Shown here one piece after another: positions 49,479 through 58,649 of a stretch of DNA of 64,000 nucleotides. Both the position numbers and the translations under genes were made by a program. This DNA is from VRUE01 sp963716735 (GTDB lineage Bacteria > Actinomycetota > Thermoleophilia > Solirubrobacterales > 70-9). Within the stretch, counting starts at the first letter, position 1. Each line of letters begins with the position of its first letter. The notes beneath the pieces are model-generated. The model was not told where the DNA came from, made no database searches, and saw nothing but the letters and a program-made list of their open reading frames with translations. The stretch spans positions 2,418,001 to 2,482,000 of the forward strand of contig OY970321.1 of the NCBI GenBank assembly GCA_963716735.1, given 5' to 3'.

Positions 49479-50648
49479 CCAGCGCGCGTCCAGGCGGCGG
49501 ATCGCGGCCTCGGAGAGGCGGATGCCGTCGGCGACCGTGTCGAAGTCGACGTTCTCGGCGAGGTCGTGCCACCAGTGGTAGTTGGCGGGCTGCTTGAGGT
49601 CCGTGCAGCTGGCGATCACCGCGGTCTCGTAGCCTGCGGCCGACGACTCGAGGCCGTCGGTGCCGCTGCGCGTTCGCAGGTTGGGGTAGAGCGGGATGCC
49701 GAGCTCCTCGGCGAGCCCGTCCATCAGGGCCAGTGCCCGCGGGGGGTACTCGCGCATCTTCAGGAATCCCTCGCCGCGCAGTACCAGCAGGTGCGGCGAG
49801 CCGGTCGACTCGAGGCAGAGAAAGAAGGTGCTCTCCTGCGGTAGCCGCGGGAAGTGGCGCTCGCCAAAGGCCTTCATTCCCTCGCTGAAGGACTCCTCCG
49901 AGCCGGCAGAGAGCAGGATCACCCGCAGGTTCTCGGGAGGCTCCACGACCAGGCGCTCGGCCAGGGCGAGCAGGGAGACGACCGCGGTGCCGTTGTCGTT
50001 GGCGCCTGGAACGACGTTGCGCAAGCCGATCTCGGTCATCGCCGCGGCCGACCCGAGCCCGAGGAAGACTCCGAGCTTGGAGAACAGGCGCTTGCCGGTC
50101 AGCGCGCCGAGCGCGGCCAGCGCGGGCCCGCCGATCACCGGCGCCATCAGCGGCGGGCTGGTGTCGGTGCGCTCGATCATCCCCAGGCGGTCGGCGATAT
50201 TGGGGATCTCTGGATGGAAGACGAGGCCGGAGTGGGCGGCGTCGTGGTGGGCGATGACGACGACGGTCCGCTCTGCGCCGGCCGCGCCCAGTTCGCAGAC
50301 GACGTTGTAGGTGGTGCGGCGGGGGAGGGCGCGTCGCATCCAGCGCTTGCCCGGGGGAAAGTCCGAGGCCATGCCGGCCGTCGCCACACCGGCCAGGGCA
50401 CCACCGAGCAGCCGTCGCCCTCGCAGGCTGAGGATCCCGCCGATTGCCCCCAGCGCCGCCCCGATTCCCAGCGGCCACCAGTAGGTGCCGTGGGCAGGCT
50501 CAGCCTCGATCCGCGCCTCCGCCCCAAGCTCCCCAAAGCGCCCGACCAGCCACTCCGCCGCCCGCCGCTCCCCCTCGGAAGCAGAAGGCCTATCAATCCG
50601 CTCCAGCTCCTCCAACCAGCTCCTCAGTCGATCTTTGTCCGCCGTCAT
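49473..50648 (-). CDS. M28-family metallopeptidase-like protein with membrane segments
   Basis: The 391-residue protein has M28 zinc-site motifs: VVIAHHDAAHSG (ligand H and D), GANDNGTAV (bridging D), GSEESFSEG (catalytic E-E), and a late histidine in NYHWWHDLAENVD. Hydrophobic stretches (PLGIGAALGAIGGILSLRG, LAGVATAGMAS) near residues 55-100 and around 190-215 suggest membrane association. It is probably an aminopeptidase acting in or near the membrane. The ATG at 50648 follows minus-strand TATAAG by 8 nt, at the edge of repeat copy 3. Confidence 0.85.
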   Translation of the reverse strand: MTADKDRLRSWLEELERIDRPSASEGERRAAEWLVGRFGELGAEARIEAEPAHGTYWWPLGIGAALGAIGGILSLRGRRLLGGALAGVATAGMASDFPPGKRWMRRALPRRTTYNVVCELGAAGAERTVVVIAHHDAAHSGLVFHPEIPNIADRLGMIERTDTSPPLMAPVIGGPALAALGALTGKRLFSKLGVFLGLGSAAAMTEIGLRNVVPGANDNGTAVVSLLALAERLVVEPPENLRVILLSAGSEESFSEGMKAFGERHFPRLPQESTFFLCLESTGSPHLLVLRGEGFLKMREYPPRALALMDGLAEELGIPLYPNLRTRSGTDGLESSAAGYETAVIASCTDLKQPANYHWWHDLAENVDFDTVADGIRLSEAAIRRLDARWL

Positions 50649-50660
50649 CGTCGGAACTTA

Positions 50661-50780
50661 TACGGGGCCATCCGGGTGGGGGTGAAACGTCTTGTACTTT
50701 TTCGTTGAGCCCTGCGGGCGACAGCCCTAAGGCGATCCACCGAAAAAGTTAAGTGAAACCCCCACCCGGATGGCCCCGTA
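50661..50780. repeat. Palindromic element, copy 3, between divergent promoters
   Basis: Perfect 23-bp arms lie at 50661-50683 and 50758-50780 (outer bases TACGGGGCCATCCGGG). The interior carries the core GAAACGTCTTGTACTTTTTC and CCACCGAAAAAGTTAAGTG. The -10 boxes of the divergent M28 gene (TATAAG, minus, 50657-50662) and the M50 gene (TACCAT, 50779-50784) overlap its two ends. Confidence 0.92.
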
Positions 50781-50790
50781 CCATGGGGAC

Positions 50791-51954
50791 ATGTTCGGCG
50801 GTAAACCAATCACCCTCTTCCACGTCCGCGGCATCCGCATCGCGGTCGACTGGTCCTGGTTCTTCGTTCTCTTCCTCGTCATCTTCTGGCTCTCGCAGTT
50901 CTACGGCGACGTGCTCGGCGAGAGCAGCTCCGCCTCAGCACCTTTTCTCCTGGCGGTCCTCAGCGCCGTCGGTTTCTTCGGCTCGATCGTTCTGCATGAG
51001 CTCGGCCACGCCTTTGCGGCGCTGCGCAATGGGATCGGCATCTCCAGCATCCAGCTCTGGATCTTCGGCGGGATGGCGCGGATGACGCGCGAATCTGACA
51101 GCCCCGCGACCGAGTTCAAGGTCGCGATCGCGGGGCCGTTGGTGACTTTGCTGCTGGTCGTAGTCCTGACCGCGGTCGGCATCGGCGCCGCCGGTTGGGA
51201 GGACTTCCGCAAAGCGGCGCTGGTCGAGACCGATGCGGGCACCTCGGGCGTGCTCACGATGGTCGCTTGGCTGGCTTCGATCAACCTCCTTGTTCTCGTC
51301 TTCAACCTATTGCCGGCCTTCCCCATGGACGGGGGCCGGATCGTGCGGGCGATCGCCTGGTGGCGGTCGGGGAACCGCACTTCGGCAACCCGCTTCGCCG
51401 CCAGGCTCGGCCGCGTCTTCGGCTACCTCTTCGTCGCCGCCGGGCTGTTGCTGGTCTTCGACGGTTACGTCTTCGGCGGCGTCTGGCTCGCCCTGATTGG
51501 CTTCGTGGTCAACGGCTCGGCTCGGGCGGCCACCGCCCAGACCGCACTCACTAGCGGAATAAGCAAGCTGGTCGTCTCCGACGTGATGGACCGCGAGCCG
51601 GTGACCATCTCGGATCAGCTCACGGTCGAGCGGGCCCTGGATGAGTACTTCCTTCGTTACCGCTGGCCGTGGTTTCCGGTGATCGACACCGCCCACCGCT
51701 TCCTCGGTCTGGTCGTGCGTGACAAAGCCGACGAGGTCCCGGAGACATCGCGGGCAACTTCTCTGGTCTCGGATGTCCTCGAGCGAGACGACGGCACCTT
51801 CCAAGTGCGCGAGGATGCTCCGCTCGACACGCTTCTGGCAAACCGCTCCCTCCGTCGCTTTGGCGCAGTCTTCGCCGTAGACGCCGACGGCAAGCTCTCC
51901 GGCGTAATCACCGCCGAGCAGGTGGGGCGAGCGTTGCGTGACGCCGCCGGCTGA
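50791..51954 (+). CDS. Site-2-protease-like M50 metalloprotease with CBS domains
   Basis: The 387-residue membrane protein has the zinc-binding HELGH at H69-E70-x-x-H73 and the second motif FNLLPAFPMDGGRIVRA, as in S2P/SpoIVFB-type intramembrane proteases. The C-terminus holds a tandem CBS pair (VSDVMDREPVTISDQLTVERALDEYFLRY; GVITAEQVG) that may bind adenine nucleotides. It cleaves membrane proteins or peptides within the bilayer. The start is ATG 50791, 6 nt after TACCAT (leaderless). Confidence 0.92.
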   Translation: MFGGKPITLFHVRGIRIAVDWSWFFVLFLVIFWLSQFYGDVLGESSSASAPFLLAVLSAVGFFGSIVLHELGHAFAALRNGIGISSIQLWIFGGMARMTRESDSPATEFKVAIAGPLVTLLLVVVLTAVGIGAAGWEDFRKAALVETDAGTSGVLTMVAWLASINLLVLVFNLLPAFPMDGGRIVRAIAWWRSGNRTSATRFAARLGRVFGYLFVAAGLLLVFDGYVFGGVWLALIGFVVNGSARAATAQTALTSGISKLVVSDVMDREPVTISDQLTVERALDEYFLRYRWPWFPVIDTAHRFLGLVVRDKADEVPETSRATSLVSDVLERDDGTFQVREDAPLDTLLANRSLRRFGAVFAVDADGKLSGVITAEQVGRALRDAAG

Positions 51955-51981
51955 TTCAAGCCGAGGGCCGCTGCGCTCCGA

Positions 51982-54102
51982 TCAGCGGGCGATCGTGAAT
52001 TCGATCGAGGCGACGGCAGACGTCTCGCCGTCCGCCGTAGCGGTCACGAGCAATCGGTACCGCCCCGGCCCGAGCGTGCGCCCGCTGATCTCGCCACCGA
52101 AGCTGTAGTGGTTTGCGCCGGCTCGGCTGTCCATTTCCAGCGTGTCCAGAGCCCGGAAGCGATCGCACCGGGGTTGCCGGCGGTTGGCTTTGGTTGCCTT
52201 GACGCAGTGCCCGCCCGTCTGCCTGCCGGAAGCGACCCGTGAGAACGCAAGCAGCACCTGCGCCTGGCGATCGAGCTGGAAGCGGAAGGTCGTGCCGACT
52301 GGCAGTCGCGAGCGCCCTCGAGCGCCTGGCATACGCCAGCGTGGGTGGGACTGTCGGAGGTTGGACACGATCGGCGCCGGCGGACCGGGGTCGAGATGGC
52401 CATCGGAGCCAGGGCCGGGGTCCTGGGGGGTCCCGGGGTTGTCGGGAGATTCGGGCGCGGCGCAGGGATGTGACTCAGGGCCGAGCGTCGGGTCGGGATC
52501 GATCGTGATCGGCTGGGACGCACTCGTTGCGTTCGCCGCCAGGTCGGTACCGGTGACCGTCACGGTGTGCTCGCCCGGCGAGCTGTAGCAATGACTTACC
52601 GTTGAGCCCGAGCTCGAGCCGCCGTCGCCGAATTTCCAAGAGCTCGTGACCGGCGACCAGAGGTCGAACGGATCGACCGACATCGCGACCGGTTGCCCGA
52701 CGACGCCCGTGGCCGGTACCGCCAGGTCGTTCAGCTCGGGAGGGATCGGGTCGAAGACGCGCGAGCGAACCGCCTGAGTGGTTCCTTGACGCCCCGACCA
52801 GACAGCGGTGACGGTGCCCTGTGGGTCGATAGCCATCGCTGGGAAGAACGACTCTCCAGTGGACAGGGTGACCGGCGAGCTCCATGTCCCACCGGCGGTG
52901 CGACGCGCGCTTCGCACGATGTCGTTGGGCGCGGACCAACCCTCCCAGAGGGCGGTGACGTTGCCCTGCGGATCGGCAAGAAGCTGGATGCTGCCCTCGC
53001 TGGGTTCGAGGCCGCCGGGTCTGGTCGCAACGTAGACGGTGGCGCCCCACGACCCGCCGGCGGTGCCGCTGCGGGCCTGCAACCCAGTCGCCGTGCCCGT
53101 GGCGAGCGGGGCCCACACCCAGATTGCCGTCGCGTTGCCGTCTGGGTCGACCGCCAGCGCGGGGTTCATCGCGAGGCCGTCTTCCCTCGAGATCGTCAGC
53201 GGCGTGCTCCACGAACCCCCGGCTCGGCGAGCAGTTTGGATGAAGTAGTGAAAGCCGCTGGCGCCGTGAATGTCTTTCTGTTGCCAGACGGCTACCACGT
53301 CGCCTTGGCCGTCGATCGCGATCTGGGGGTAGCTCGACAGCCCGTCTTCGTCCGATATGTCGACCGCCGCGGAGCTCCATTCGCCCCCCGCCGGGCGCGT
53401 CTTCGACTGGATGACCCCCTCTTCCCCGCCCGAGTCCCAGATGGCCGTGAGGTTGCCCTGCGAGTCGGAGGCAATGTGAGGCAAGGCGGCGGCCTCGCTT
53501 TCGTCGGAAAGCGCCACCGGCTGACTCCACGTACCGCCGGCGGGGTGGGTGGCGGTTTGCACAAAGCCGTACTCGAACTGCGGTCCGATGGTCCAGACCG
53601 CCGTCGCGTTGCCCTGCGGGTCGATCGCGATGTCGGGTTCGGCGGCATATCCGTTGACGTCGGAGAGCGCCACTGACTGGCTCCAAGCGCCACCGGCTGG
53701 GCGGGTCGCGGCGCGCACGACTTCCTTCGACCCATTCCCGAACCCGAACCAGACGACGGCAGCGTCGCCGTCAGGGCTGACGACTACCTTCGGTGACAGT
53801 GGTTGCTCGCCGGCTTGCGACAGCTGGACCGGGGCGCTCCAGCCTCCGCCGGCGGGCCGCGTGGCGGCTTCCAGGATTTCCGGTACTCCCCCTCCTGGGA
53901 CCTGAGTCCATACGGCGGTCGCGTTGCCTTGCGCATCGACCGCGACGTCCTGCAGCGAGCCGCCGAATTGCGATGCATTCGAAAGGACTGGTGATGCATT
54001 GACCGCGGGAAGCCAGCCCGCCGCCGAGGCGTTGCCGGCTGTGGCCGCCAGCATGCCGACGACCAGCATGAGCAACCCAGCGACACGATTCCCCCTGAAC
54101 AT
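51982..54102 (-). CDS. Secreted beta-propeller/PKD-domain protein
   Basis: The 706-residue protein has a signal peptide (GLLMLVVGMLAATAGNASAA) and at least seven repeats of about 60 residues of the form DPQGNATAVW...TRPAGGTWSQPVALS, consistent with a propeller made of such blades. Residues about 490-560 form a PKD domain (YSSPGEHTVTVTGTDLAANATSASQ), followed by a second Ig-like C-terminal domain. It is probably a cell-surface or extracellular binding protein. ATG 54102 is preferred to ATG 54147 because it begins the signal peptide. Confidence 0.8.
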   Translation of the reverse strand: MFRGNRVAGLLMLVVGMLAATAGNASAAGWLPAVNASPVLSNASQFGGSLQDVAVDAQGNATAVWTQVPGGGVPEILEAATRPAGGGWSAPVQLSQAGEQPLSPKVVVSPDGDAAVVWFGFGNGSKEVVRAATRPAGGAWSQSVALSDVNGYAAEPDIAIDPQGNATAVWTIGPQFEYGFVQTATHPAGGTWSQPVALSDESEAAALPHIASDSQGNLTAIWDSGGEEGVIQSKTRPAGGEWSSAAVDISDEDGLSSYPQIAIDGQGDVVAVWQQKDIHGASGFHYFIQTARRAGGSWSTPLTISREDGLAMNPALAVDPDGNATAIWVWAPLATGTATGLQARSGTAGGSWGATVYVATRPGGLEPSEGSIQLLADPQGNVTALWEGWSAPNDIVRSARRTAGGTWSSPVTLSTGESFFPAMAIDPQGTVTAVWSGRQGTTQAVRSRVFDPIPPELNDLAVPATGVVGQPVAMSVDPFDLWSPVTSSWKFGDGGSSSGSTVSHCYSSPGEHTVTVTGTDLAANATSASQPITIDPDPTLGPESHPCAAPESPDNPGTPQDPGPGSDGHLDPGPPAPIVSNLRQSHPRWRMPGARGRSRLPVGTTFRFQLDRQAQVLLAFSRVASGRQTGGHCVKATKANRRQPRCDRFRALDTLEMDSRAGANHYSFGGEISGRTLGPGRYRLLVTATADGETSAVASIEFTIAR

Positions 54103-54178
54103 AAACACGGGATATTTTCGCACACCCCACAATGCCGGTCCGGCCATTTCGGGGATGAGCTCGAGAACCGCCCCCGGG

Positions 54179-55849
54179 TTAGGAGACCGGCATGTGCCGC
54201 TCGACGATGCGGCCGAAATCGGTTCCGGCGGGGAGCGTTCCGAAGGCGTTGCCCCAGTCGCCGCTCAGCCGCGACGCGCAGAAGGCATCGGCGACGGCCG
54301 GGTCGCCGTAGCGGACCAGGAGCGAGGCCTGCAGGGCGAGGGCCATCTTTTCGACGACGCGACGCGCCCGTGACTCGATCGTCTCGATGTCGCCTGGGAT
54401 CTCGGCCCTGAGCTCGGAGACGTAGGCGTCGAGCTTCGGTTCGGCACCGGCCCCCTCCAGCACCTCGGCGAAGAAGGCCTCGACCGAGGTCGGGTTCTTG
54501 ACCATCGCCCGCAGCACGTCGAGGCACTGGACGTTGCCCGAGCCCTCCCAGATCGAGGCCAAGGGTGCCTCGCGGTAAAGGCGGGGCAGACCCGACTCCT
54601 CGACGTAGCCGTTGCCGCCGAGGCACTCGAGGCACTCGACCGCGTGCCAGGGCGCCCGCTTGCAGAGCCAGTACTTGAGCACGGCGTTGGCGAGGCGGCG
54701 GAACTCCATCGCATCCTCGTCGCCGGCGGCTACCTCGTCGTAGGTGCGGGCGAGCCGCATCGCGGCGATCGTCGCCGCCTCGGACTCGACGCAGAGGTCG
54801 GCGAGGACGTTGCGCATCAGCGGCTGATCGATCAGCTCCTTGCCGAACGCGGCCCGCTGGGCGACGTGGTTGAGCGCCTGCGCGACGCCCGCACGCTGGC
54901 CGGTGGCGGCGCCGATCACGCAGTCGAGCCGCGTGTGGTTGACCATCTCGATGATCGTCGGCACGCCGCGGCCCTCCTCGCCGACCATGCGCGCCCAGGC
55001 GCCGCGGAACTCGAGCTCGCTGGAGGCGTTGGAGCGGTTGCCGAGCTTGTCCTTGAGCCGCTGGATCTGGAAGCCGTTGCGCTCGCCGTCCGGCGTCCAG
55101 CGCGGCATCAGGAAGCAGGAGATGCCCGAGTCGGTCTGGGCGAGGACGAGGAAGGCGTCGCACATCGGTGCCGAGCAGAACCACTTGTGGCCGACGAGCT
55201 CGTACTCGGCGCCTGGTCCGCCGCCGTTCAGCGGCGTCGCCACCGTGGTGTTGGCGCGGACGTCAGAGCCACCCTGCTTCTCGGTCATCGCCATGCCGCA
55301 GAGGGCGCCGCGCTTGCGCTCGGCGGGTAGCGAGCGCTCGTCGTAGTCGAGTGAGAGGAAGCGCGGTTCCCACTCCTCGGCCAGCTCGGGCTGCTTGCGC
55401 AGCGCCGGTATCGCCGAGTAGGTCATCGAGATCGGGCAGCCGACACCGCTCTCGGCCTGCATCAAGAGGGTGAACATCGCCGCGCGGGCGACGTGGGCAC
55501 CGGGCCCCGGCTCGCGCCAGGGTGCGGCGTGCAGGCCCTGGTCGACCCCGATCCGCATCAGTTCGTGCCAGGAGCTGTCGAACTCGACCTCGTCGATGCG
55601 GTGGCCGTAGCGGTCGTGGGTGCGCAGCTCGGGCTTCTTTTCGTTCGCCTCGAAGCCCCAGCGGATCGTCTGCGAGGAGCCGCAGATCGCCCCCAGCTCG
55701 CGCGCCCTCTCCTCGGCCCAGCCGCCGCCCTCGCGCTGCAGAGCCTCGACCAGCACCCGGTCGGCGTCGAAGGAGTTGTAGTCCTCCAACGGGGTCGCCT
55801 GGTTGAAGACCTCGTGCGTCTGGGTAGTCCTGCGCTCGGCAGTAGCCAT
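54179..55849 (-). CDS. AidB-like acyl-CoA dehydrogenase
   Basis: The 556-residue flavoprotein has the acyl-CoA dehydrogenase signatures CGMAMTEKQGGSDVRAN (FAD-binding) and ECLECLGGNGYVEESGLPRLYREAPLASIWEGSGNVQCLDVLRAMV (conserved AidB C-terminus). The N-terminal domain (HEVFNQATPLEDYNSFDADRVLVEALQREGGGWAEERARELG) is typical of the AidB subfamily, which includes isovaleryl-CoA dehydrogenase activity and DNA binding in E. coli. It is divergent from icd, 36 bp apart. Confidence 0.92.
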   Translation of the reverse strand: MATAERRTTQTHEVFNQATPLEDYNSFDADRVLVEALQREGGGWAEERARELGAICGSSQTIRWGFEANEKKPELRTHDRYGHRIDEVEFDSSWHELMRIGVDQGLHAAPWREPGPGAHVARAAMFTLLMQAESGVGCPISMTYSAIPALRKQPELAEEWEPRFLSLDYDERSLPAERKRGALCGMAMTEKQGGSDVRANTTVATPLNGGGPGAEYELVGHKWFCSAPMCDAFLVLAQTDSGISCFLMPRWTPDGERNGFQIQRLKDKLGNRSNASSELEFRGAWARMVGEEGRGVPTIIEMVNHTRLDCVIGAATGQRAGVAQALNHVAQRAAFGKELIDQPLMRNVLADLCVESEAATIAAMRLARTYDEVAAGDEDAMEFRRLANAVLKYWLCKRAPWHAVECLECLGGNGYVEESGLPRLYREAPLASIWEGSGNVQCLDVLRAMVKNPTSVEAFFAEVLEGAGAEPKLDAYVSELRAEIPGDIETIESRARRVVEKMALALQASLLVRYGDPAVADAFCASRLSGDWGNAFGTLPAGTDFGRIVERHMPVS

Positions 55850-55885
55850 CGGCTTGATTGTCGCATCGATAGCATCGCCGCGCCC

Positions 55886-57106
55886 ATGTCGGAGAAGATC
55901 CCAGTCAAGAACCCGGTCGTCGAGCTCGACGGTGACGAGATGACGCGCATCATCTGGTCGTTCATCAAAGAGCAGCTGATCCTGCCCTACCTCGATATCG
56001 ACCTCATCTATTTCGATCTCGGGATCGAGAGCCGCGACGCGAGCGAAGACCGGATCACGGTCGAAGCCGCCGAAGCGATCAAGCGGCACGGGGTCGGCGT
56101 CAAGTGCGCGACGATCACGCCGGATGAGGCACGGGTCGAGGAGTTCGGCCTCAAGGAGATGTACCGCTCGCCGAACGGCACGATCCGCAACATCCTCGGC
56201 GGCGTCATCTTCCGCGAGCCGATCGTGATCTCCAACATCCCGCGCCTGGTGCCGGGCTGGACCAAGCCGATCGTGATCGGCCGTCACGCCTTCGGCGACC
56301 AGTACCGCGCCACCGACATGGTCGTCCCCGGCGAGGGGACGCTTACCCTGACCTACACGCCGAAGGACAGCTCCGAGCCGATCGAGCTCGACGTCTATGA
56401 CTTCCCCGGCGGCGGCATCGCGATGGCGATGTACAACCTCGACGACTCGATTCGCGACTTCGCCCGCGCCTCGATGCGTTACGGGCTCGACCGCGGCTAC
56501 CCGGTCTACCTCTCGACCAAGAACACGATCCTCAAGCGCTACGACGGCCGCTTCAAGGACCTCTTCGCCGAGGTGTACGAGAGTGAGTTCAGGGTCGAGT
56601 TCGAGGCGAAGGGGATCTCCTACGAACACCGCCTGATCGACGACATGGTCGCCGCCGCGCTCAAGTGGGAAGGCGGCTACGTCTGGGCCTGCAAGAACTA
56701 CGACGGCGACGTCCAGTCCGACACCGTCGCGCAGGGATTCGGCTCGCTCGGGCTGATGACCAGCGTGCTGATGAGTCCCGACGGCAGGACGGTCGAGGCG
56801 GAGGCGGCGCACGGCACCGTCACCCGCCACTTCCGCCAGCACCAGCAGGGCAAGCCGACGTCGACCAACCCGATCGCCTCGATCTTCGCCTGGACCCGAG
56901 GCCTCGCCGCCCGCGGCCGCCTCGATGAGACCCCGGAGGTGTCGCGGTTTGCCGCGACCCTCGAGCAGGTCTGCATCGAGACGGTGGAGAGCGGCAAGAT
57001 GACCAAAGACCTGGCGCTCCTCGTCGGTCCCGACCAGCAGTTCCTCACCACCCAGGAGTTCCTCGCCGCGATCGACGAGCGCTTGAAGAGCGCCATGGCG
57101 TCCTAA
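55886..57106 (+). CDS. icd: Isocitrate dehydrogenase (NADP+)
   Basis: The 406-residue enzyme matches the eukaryote-type NADP-IDH group: VVELDGDEMTRIIWSFIKEQL, LKEMYRSPNGTIRNILGGVIFREPIV (substrate loop), WTKPIVIGRHAFGDQYRATD and EAAHGTVTRHFRQHQQGKPTSTNPIASIFAW. It oxidatively decarboxylates isocitrate to 2-oxoglutarate. ATG 55886 follows TAGCAT by 10 nt (leaderless). mdh is 39 bp downstream; the two TCA enzymes are co-transcribed. Confidence 0.96.
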   Translation: MSEKIPVKNPVVELDGDEMTRIIWSFIKEQLILPYLDIDLIYFDLGIESRDASEDRITVEAAEAIKRHGVGVKCATITPDEARVEEFGLKEMYRSPNGTIRNILGGVIFREPIVISNIPRLVPGWTKPIVIGRHAFGDQYRATDMVVPGEGTLTLTYTPKDSSEPIELDVYDFPGGGIAMAMYNLDDSIRDFARASMRYGLDRGYPVYLSTKNTILKRYDGRFKDLFAEVYESEFRVEFEAKGISYEHRLIDDMVAAALKWEGGYVWACKNYDGDVQSDTVAQGFGSLGLMTSVLMSPDGRTVEAEAAHGTVTRHFRQHQQGKPTSTNPIASIFAWTRGLAARGRLDETPEVSRFAATLEQVCIETVESGKMTKDLALLVGPDQQFLTTQEFLAAIDERLKSAMAS

Positions 57107-57145
57107 AGCTTCACCACCCAAACCACGACTTCAGGAGACGAATAC

Positions 57146-58132
57146 GTGAGCACCCCCGTCAAAGTCACCGTCACCGGCGCCGCCGGGCAAATCGGCTACG
57201 CCCTGCTCTTCCGCATCGCCAGCGGCCAGATGCTCGGACCCGACACCCCGGTCGAGTTGAGCCTGCTCGAGATCCCCGATGCGGTCACCGCCGCCGAGGG
57301 CACCGCGATGGAGCTCGACGACTGCGCCTTCCCGCTACTGCGCAAGATCGACATCTTCGACGACGCCAAGGCCGCTTTTGAGGGCTGCAACGTCGGTCTG
57401 CTGGTTGGCGCCCGTCCGCGCGGCCCCGGCATGGAGCGCGCCGACCTGCTCGAGGCCAACGGCGGCATCTTCAAGCCCCAGGGCGAAGCGATTGCCGCCG
57501 GAGCGGCCAGTGACGTGCGCGTTCTGGTGGTTGGCAACCCCGCAAACACGAATTGCCTGATCGCGATGTCGAACGCCGACGGGGTTCCGCGTGAGCGCTT
57601 CACCGCGATGATGCGCCTCGACCACAACCGGGCGATCGCGCAGCTCGCCAACAAGCTCGGCAAGCCGGTCTCCAGCGTCAGCAACATGACCGTCTGGGGC
57701 AATCACTCGACCACCCAGTACCCGGACCTGGTCAACGCCAAGGTCGACGGGGCAAGTGCCTGGGACGCCGTCGACGACGAGGCGTGGATCGGCGAGGAGT
57801 TCATCCCGCGGGTCGCCAAACGCGGCGCCGAGATCATCGACGCCCGCGGCGCCTCCAGCGCGGCCTCCGCCGCCAACGCCGCGATCGACCACGTCCACGA
57901 CTGGGTCCTGGGGACCGCCGAGGGCGACTGGGTCTCGATGGGCGTCCCCTCCAACGGCTCCTACGGAATCGACGAGGGCGTCGTAGCCGGCCACCCCTGC
58001 AGCTGCTCAGGCGGCGAGTGGAGCATCGTCGAGGGCCTCGACGTACCGGACTTCTCCCGCCCCCGCATCGACGCCAGCATCTCTGAGCTAAGGGAAGAGC
58101 GCCAGTCTGTCAGCGAACTAGGTCTCGTCTAG
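57146..58132 (+). CDS. mdh: Malate dehydrogenase
   Basis: The 328-residue enzyme has the NAD fold TVTGAAGQIGYALLFRIASGQMLG, the substrate arginines in VGARPRGPGMERADLL, LDHNRAIAQLANK and the catalytic histidine in VWGNHSTTQYPDL. It converts malate and oxaloacetate. The start is GTG 57146, with AGGAG 9 nt upstream. Its stop codon TAG overlaps the left end of palindromic element copy 4. Confidence 0.96.
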   Translation: MSTPVKVTVTGAAGQIGYALLFRIASGQMLGPDTPVELSLLEIPDAVTAAEGTAMELDDCAFPLLRKIDIFDDAKAAFEGCNVGLLVGARPRGPGMERADLLEANGGIFKPQGEAIAAGAASDVRVLVVGNPANTNCLIAMSNADGVPRERFTAMMRLDHNRAIAQLANKLGKPVSSVSNMTVWGNHSTTQYPDLVNAKVDGASAWDAVDDEAWIGEEFIPRVAKRGAEIIDARGASSAASAANAAIDHVHDWVLGTAEGDWVSMGVPSNGSYGIDEGVVAGHPCSCSGGEWSIVEGLDVPDFSRPRIDASISELREERQSVSELGLV

Positions 58133-58245
58133 AGGCGGATCCGGTAGGGCTGAAACGTCTTGTACTTTTTCGTTGAGCCCCCGGGCGTCAGCCGTAAGGC
58201 GATCCACCGAAAAAGTTAAGTGAAAGCCCTACCGGATCCGCCTCT
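58131..58245. repeat. Palindromic element, copy 4
   Basis: Perfect 21-bp arms occupy 58131-58151 and 58225-58245 (outer AGAGGCGGATCCGGTAGGG). The core GAAACGTCTTGTACTTTTTC and CCACCGAAAAAGTTAAGTG is conserved. The left arm begins inside the mdh stop codon, and the right arm ends 11 bp before the stop of the convergent AT-hook gene. Confidence 0.92.
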
Positions 58246-58256
58246 TCCGCCTCCCC

Positions 58257-58649
58257 CTATTTAGAGGGGAAGTACTGGCGCCCTTTCTTCGTGACGCGAC
58301 CCTCTTTCTCGAGGTCGCCAAGGACCCGATAGAGGTAATTCGGCTTGATTTTCATCTGCTTGGCGATGTCCGAAGCGCTGATGCCGGGGCTACCCTCGAC
58401 CAGGCCGACTGCCTGATCGGCGCGGGTGCCGCTGCGACGGCGACGTTTTTTCGGACGGCCGGCGGGACGGCCGGGTGCTTTCGTTCCCGAGCCCGGTGGA
58501 CGGCCCGGACGGCGGCCGGTGCGGCCGGTCGCTTTCCCGCCGAGCTCGGCGAGGGCGCGCTCGAGGCGCTGGCGCTCATCGTCCAGCTCGGCAAGGCGCT
58601 TCTTGACTAGATCGCGGGCCTCGTCGAGTACGTGAGTGGTGCTTGGCAT
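58257..58649 (-). CDS. DNA-binding protein with AT-hook-like and winged-helix domains
   Basis: The 130-residue protein has an N-terminal coiled coil (LVKKRLAELDDERQRLERALAEL), a basic Gly/Pro-rich middle with AT-hook-like GRRPGRPPGS and APGRPAGRPKKRRRR, and a C-terminal winged helix (GISASDIAKQMKIKPNYLYRVLGDLEKEGRVTKKGRQYF). It probably is a nucleoid-associated protein. ATG 58649 has AAAGGAACG upstream. Confidence 0.82.
   Translation of the reverse strand: MPSTTHVLDEARDLVKKRLAELDDERQRLERALAELGGKATGRTGRRPGRPPGSGTKAPGRPAGRPKKRRRRSGTRADQAVGLVEGSPGISASDIAKQMKIKPNYLYRVLGDLEKEGRVTKKGRQYFPSK

Noticed and set aside
54179..57121. A 980-codon open frame on the minus strand
   Set aside because: Only its 3' part (54179-55849) is the AidB-like gene; the extension runs antisense through icd and has no homology pattern of its own.
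4540..58245. Palindromic copies as ordinary Rho-independent terminators
   Set aside because: Copy 3 lies between divergent promoters where no terminator is needed, and the shared core is far more conserved than terminators require.
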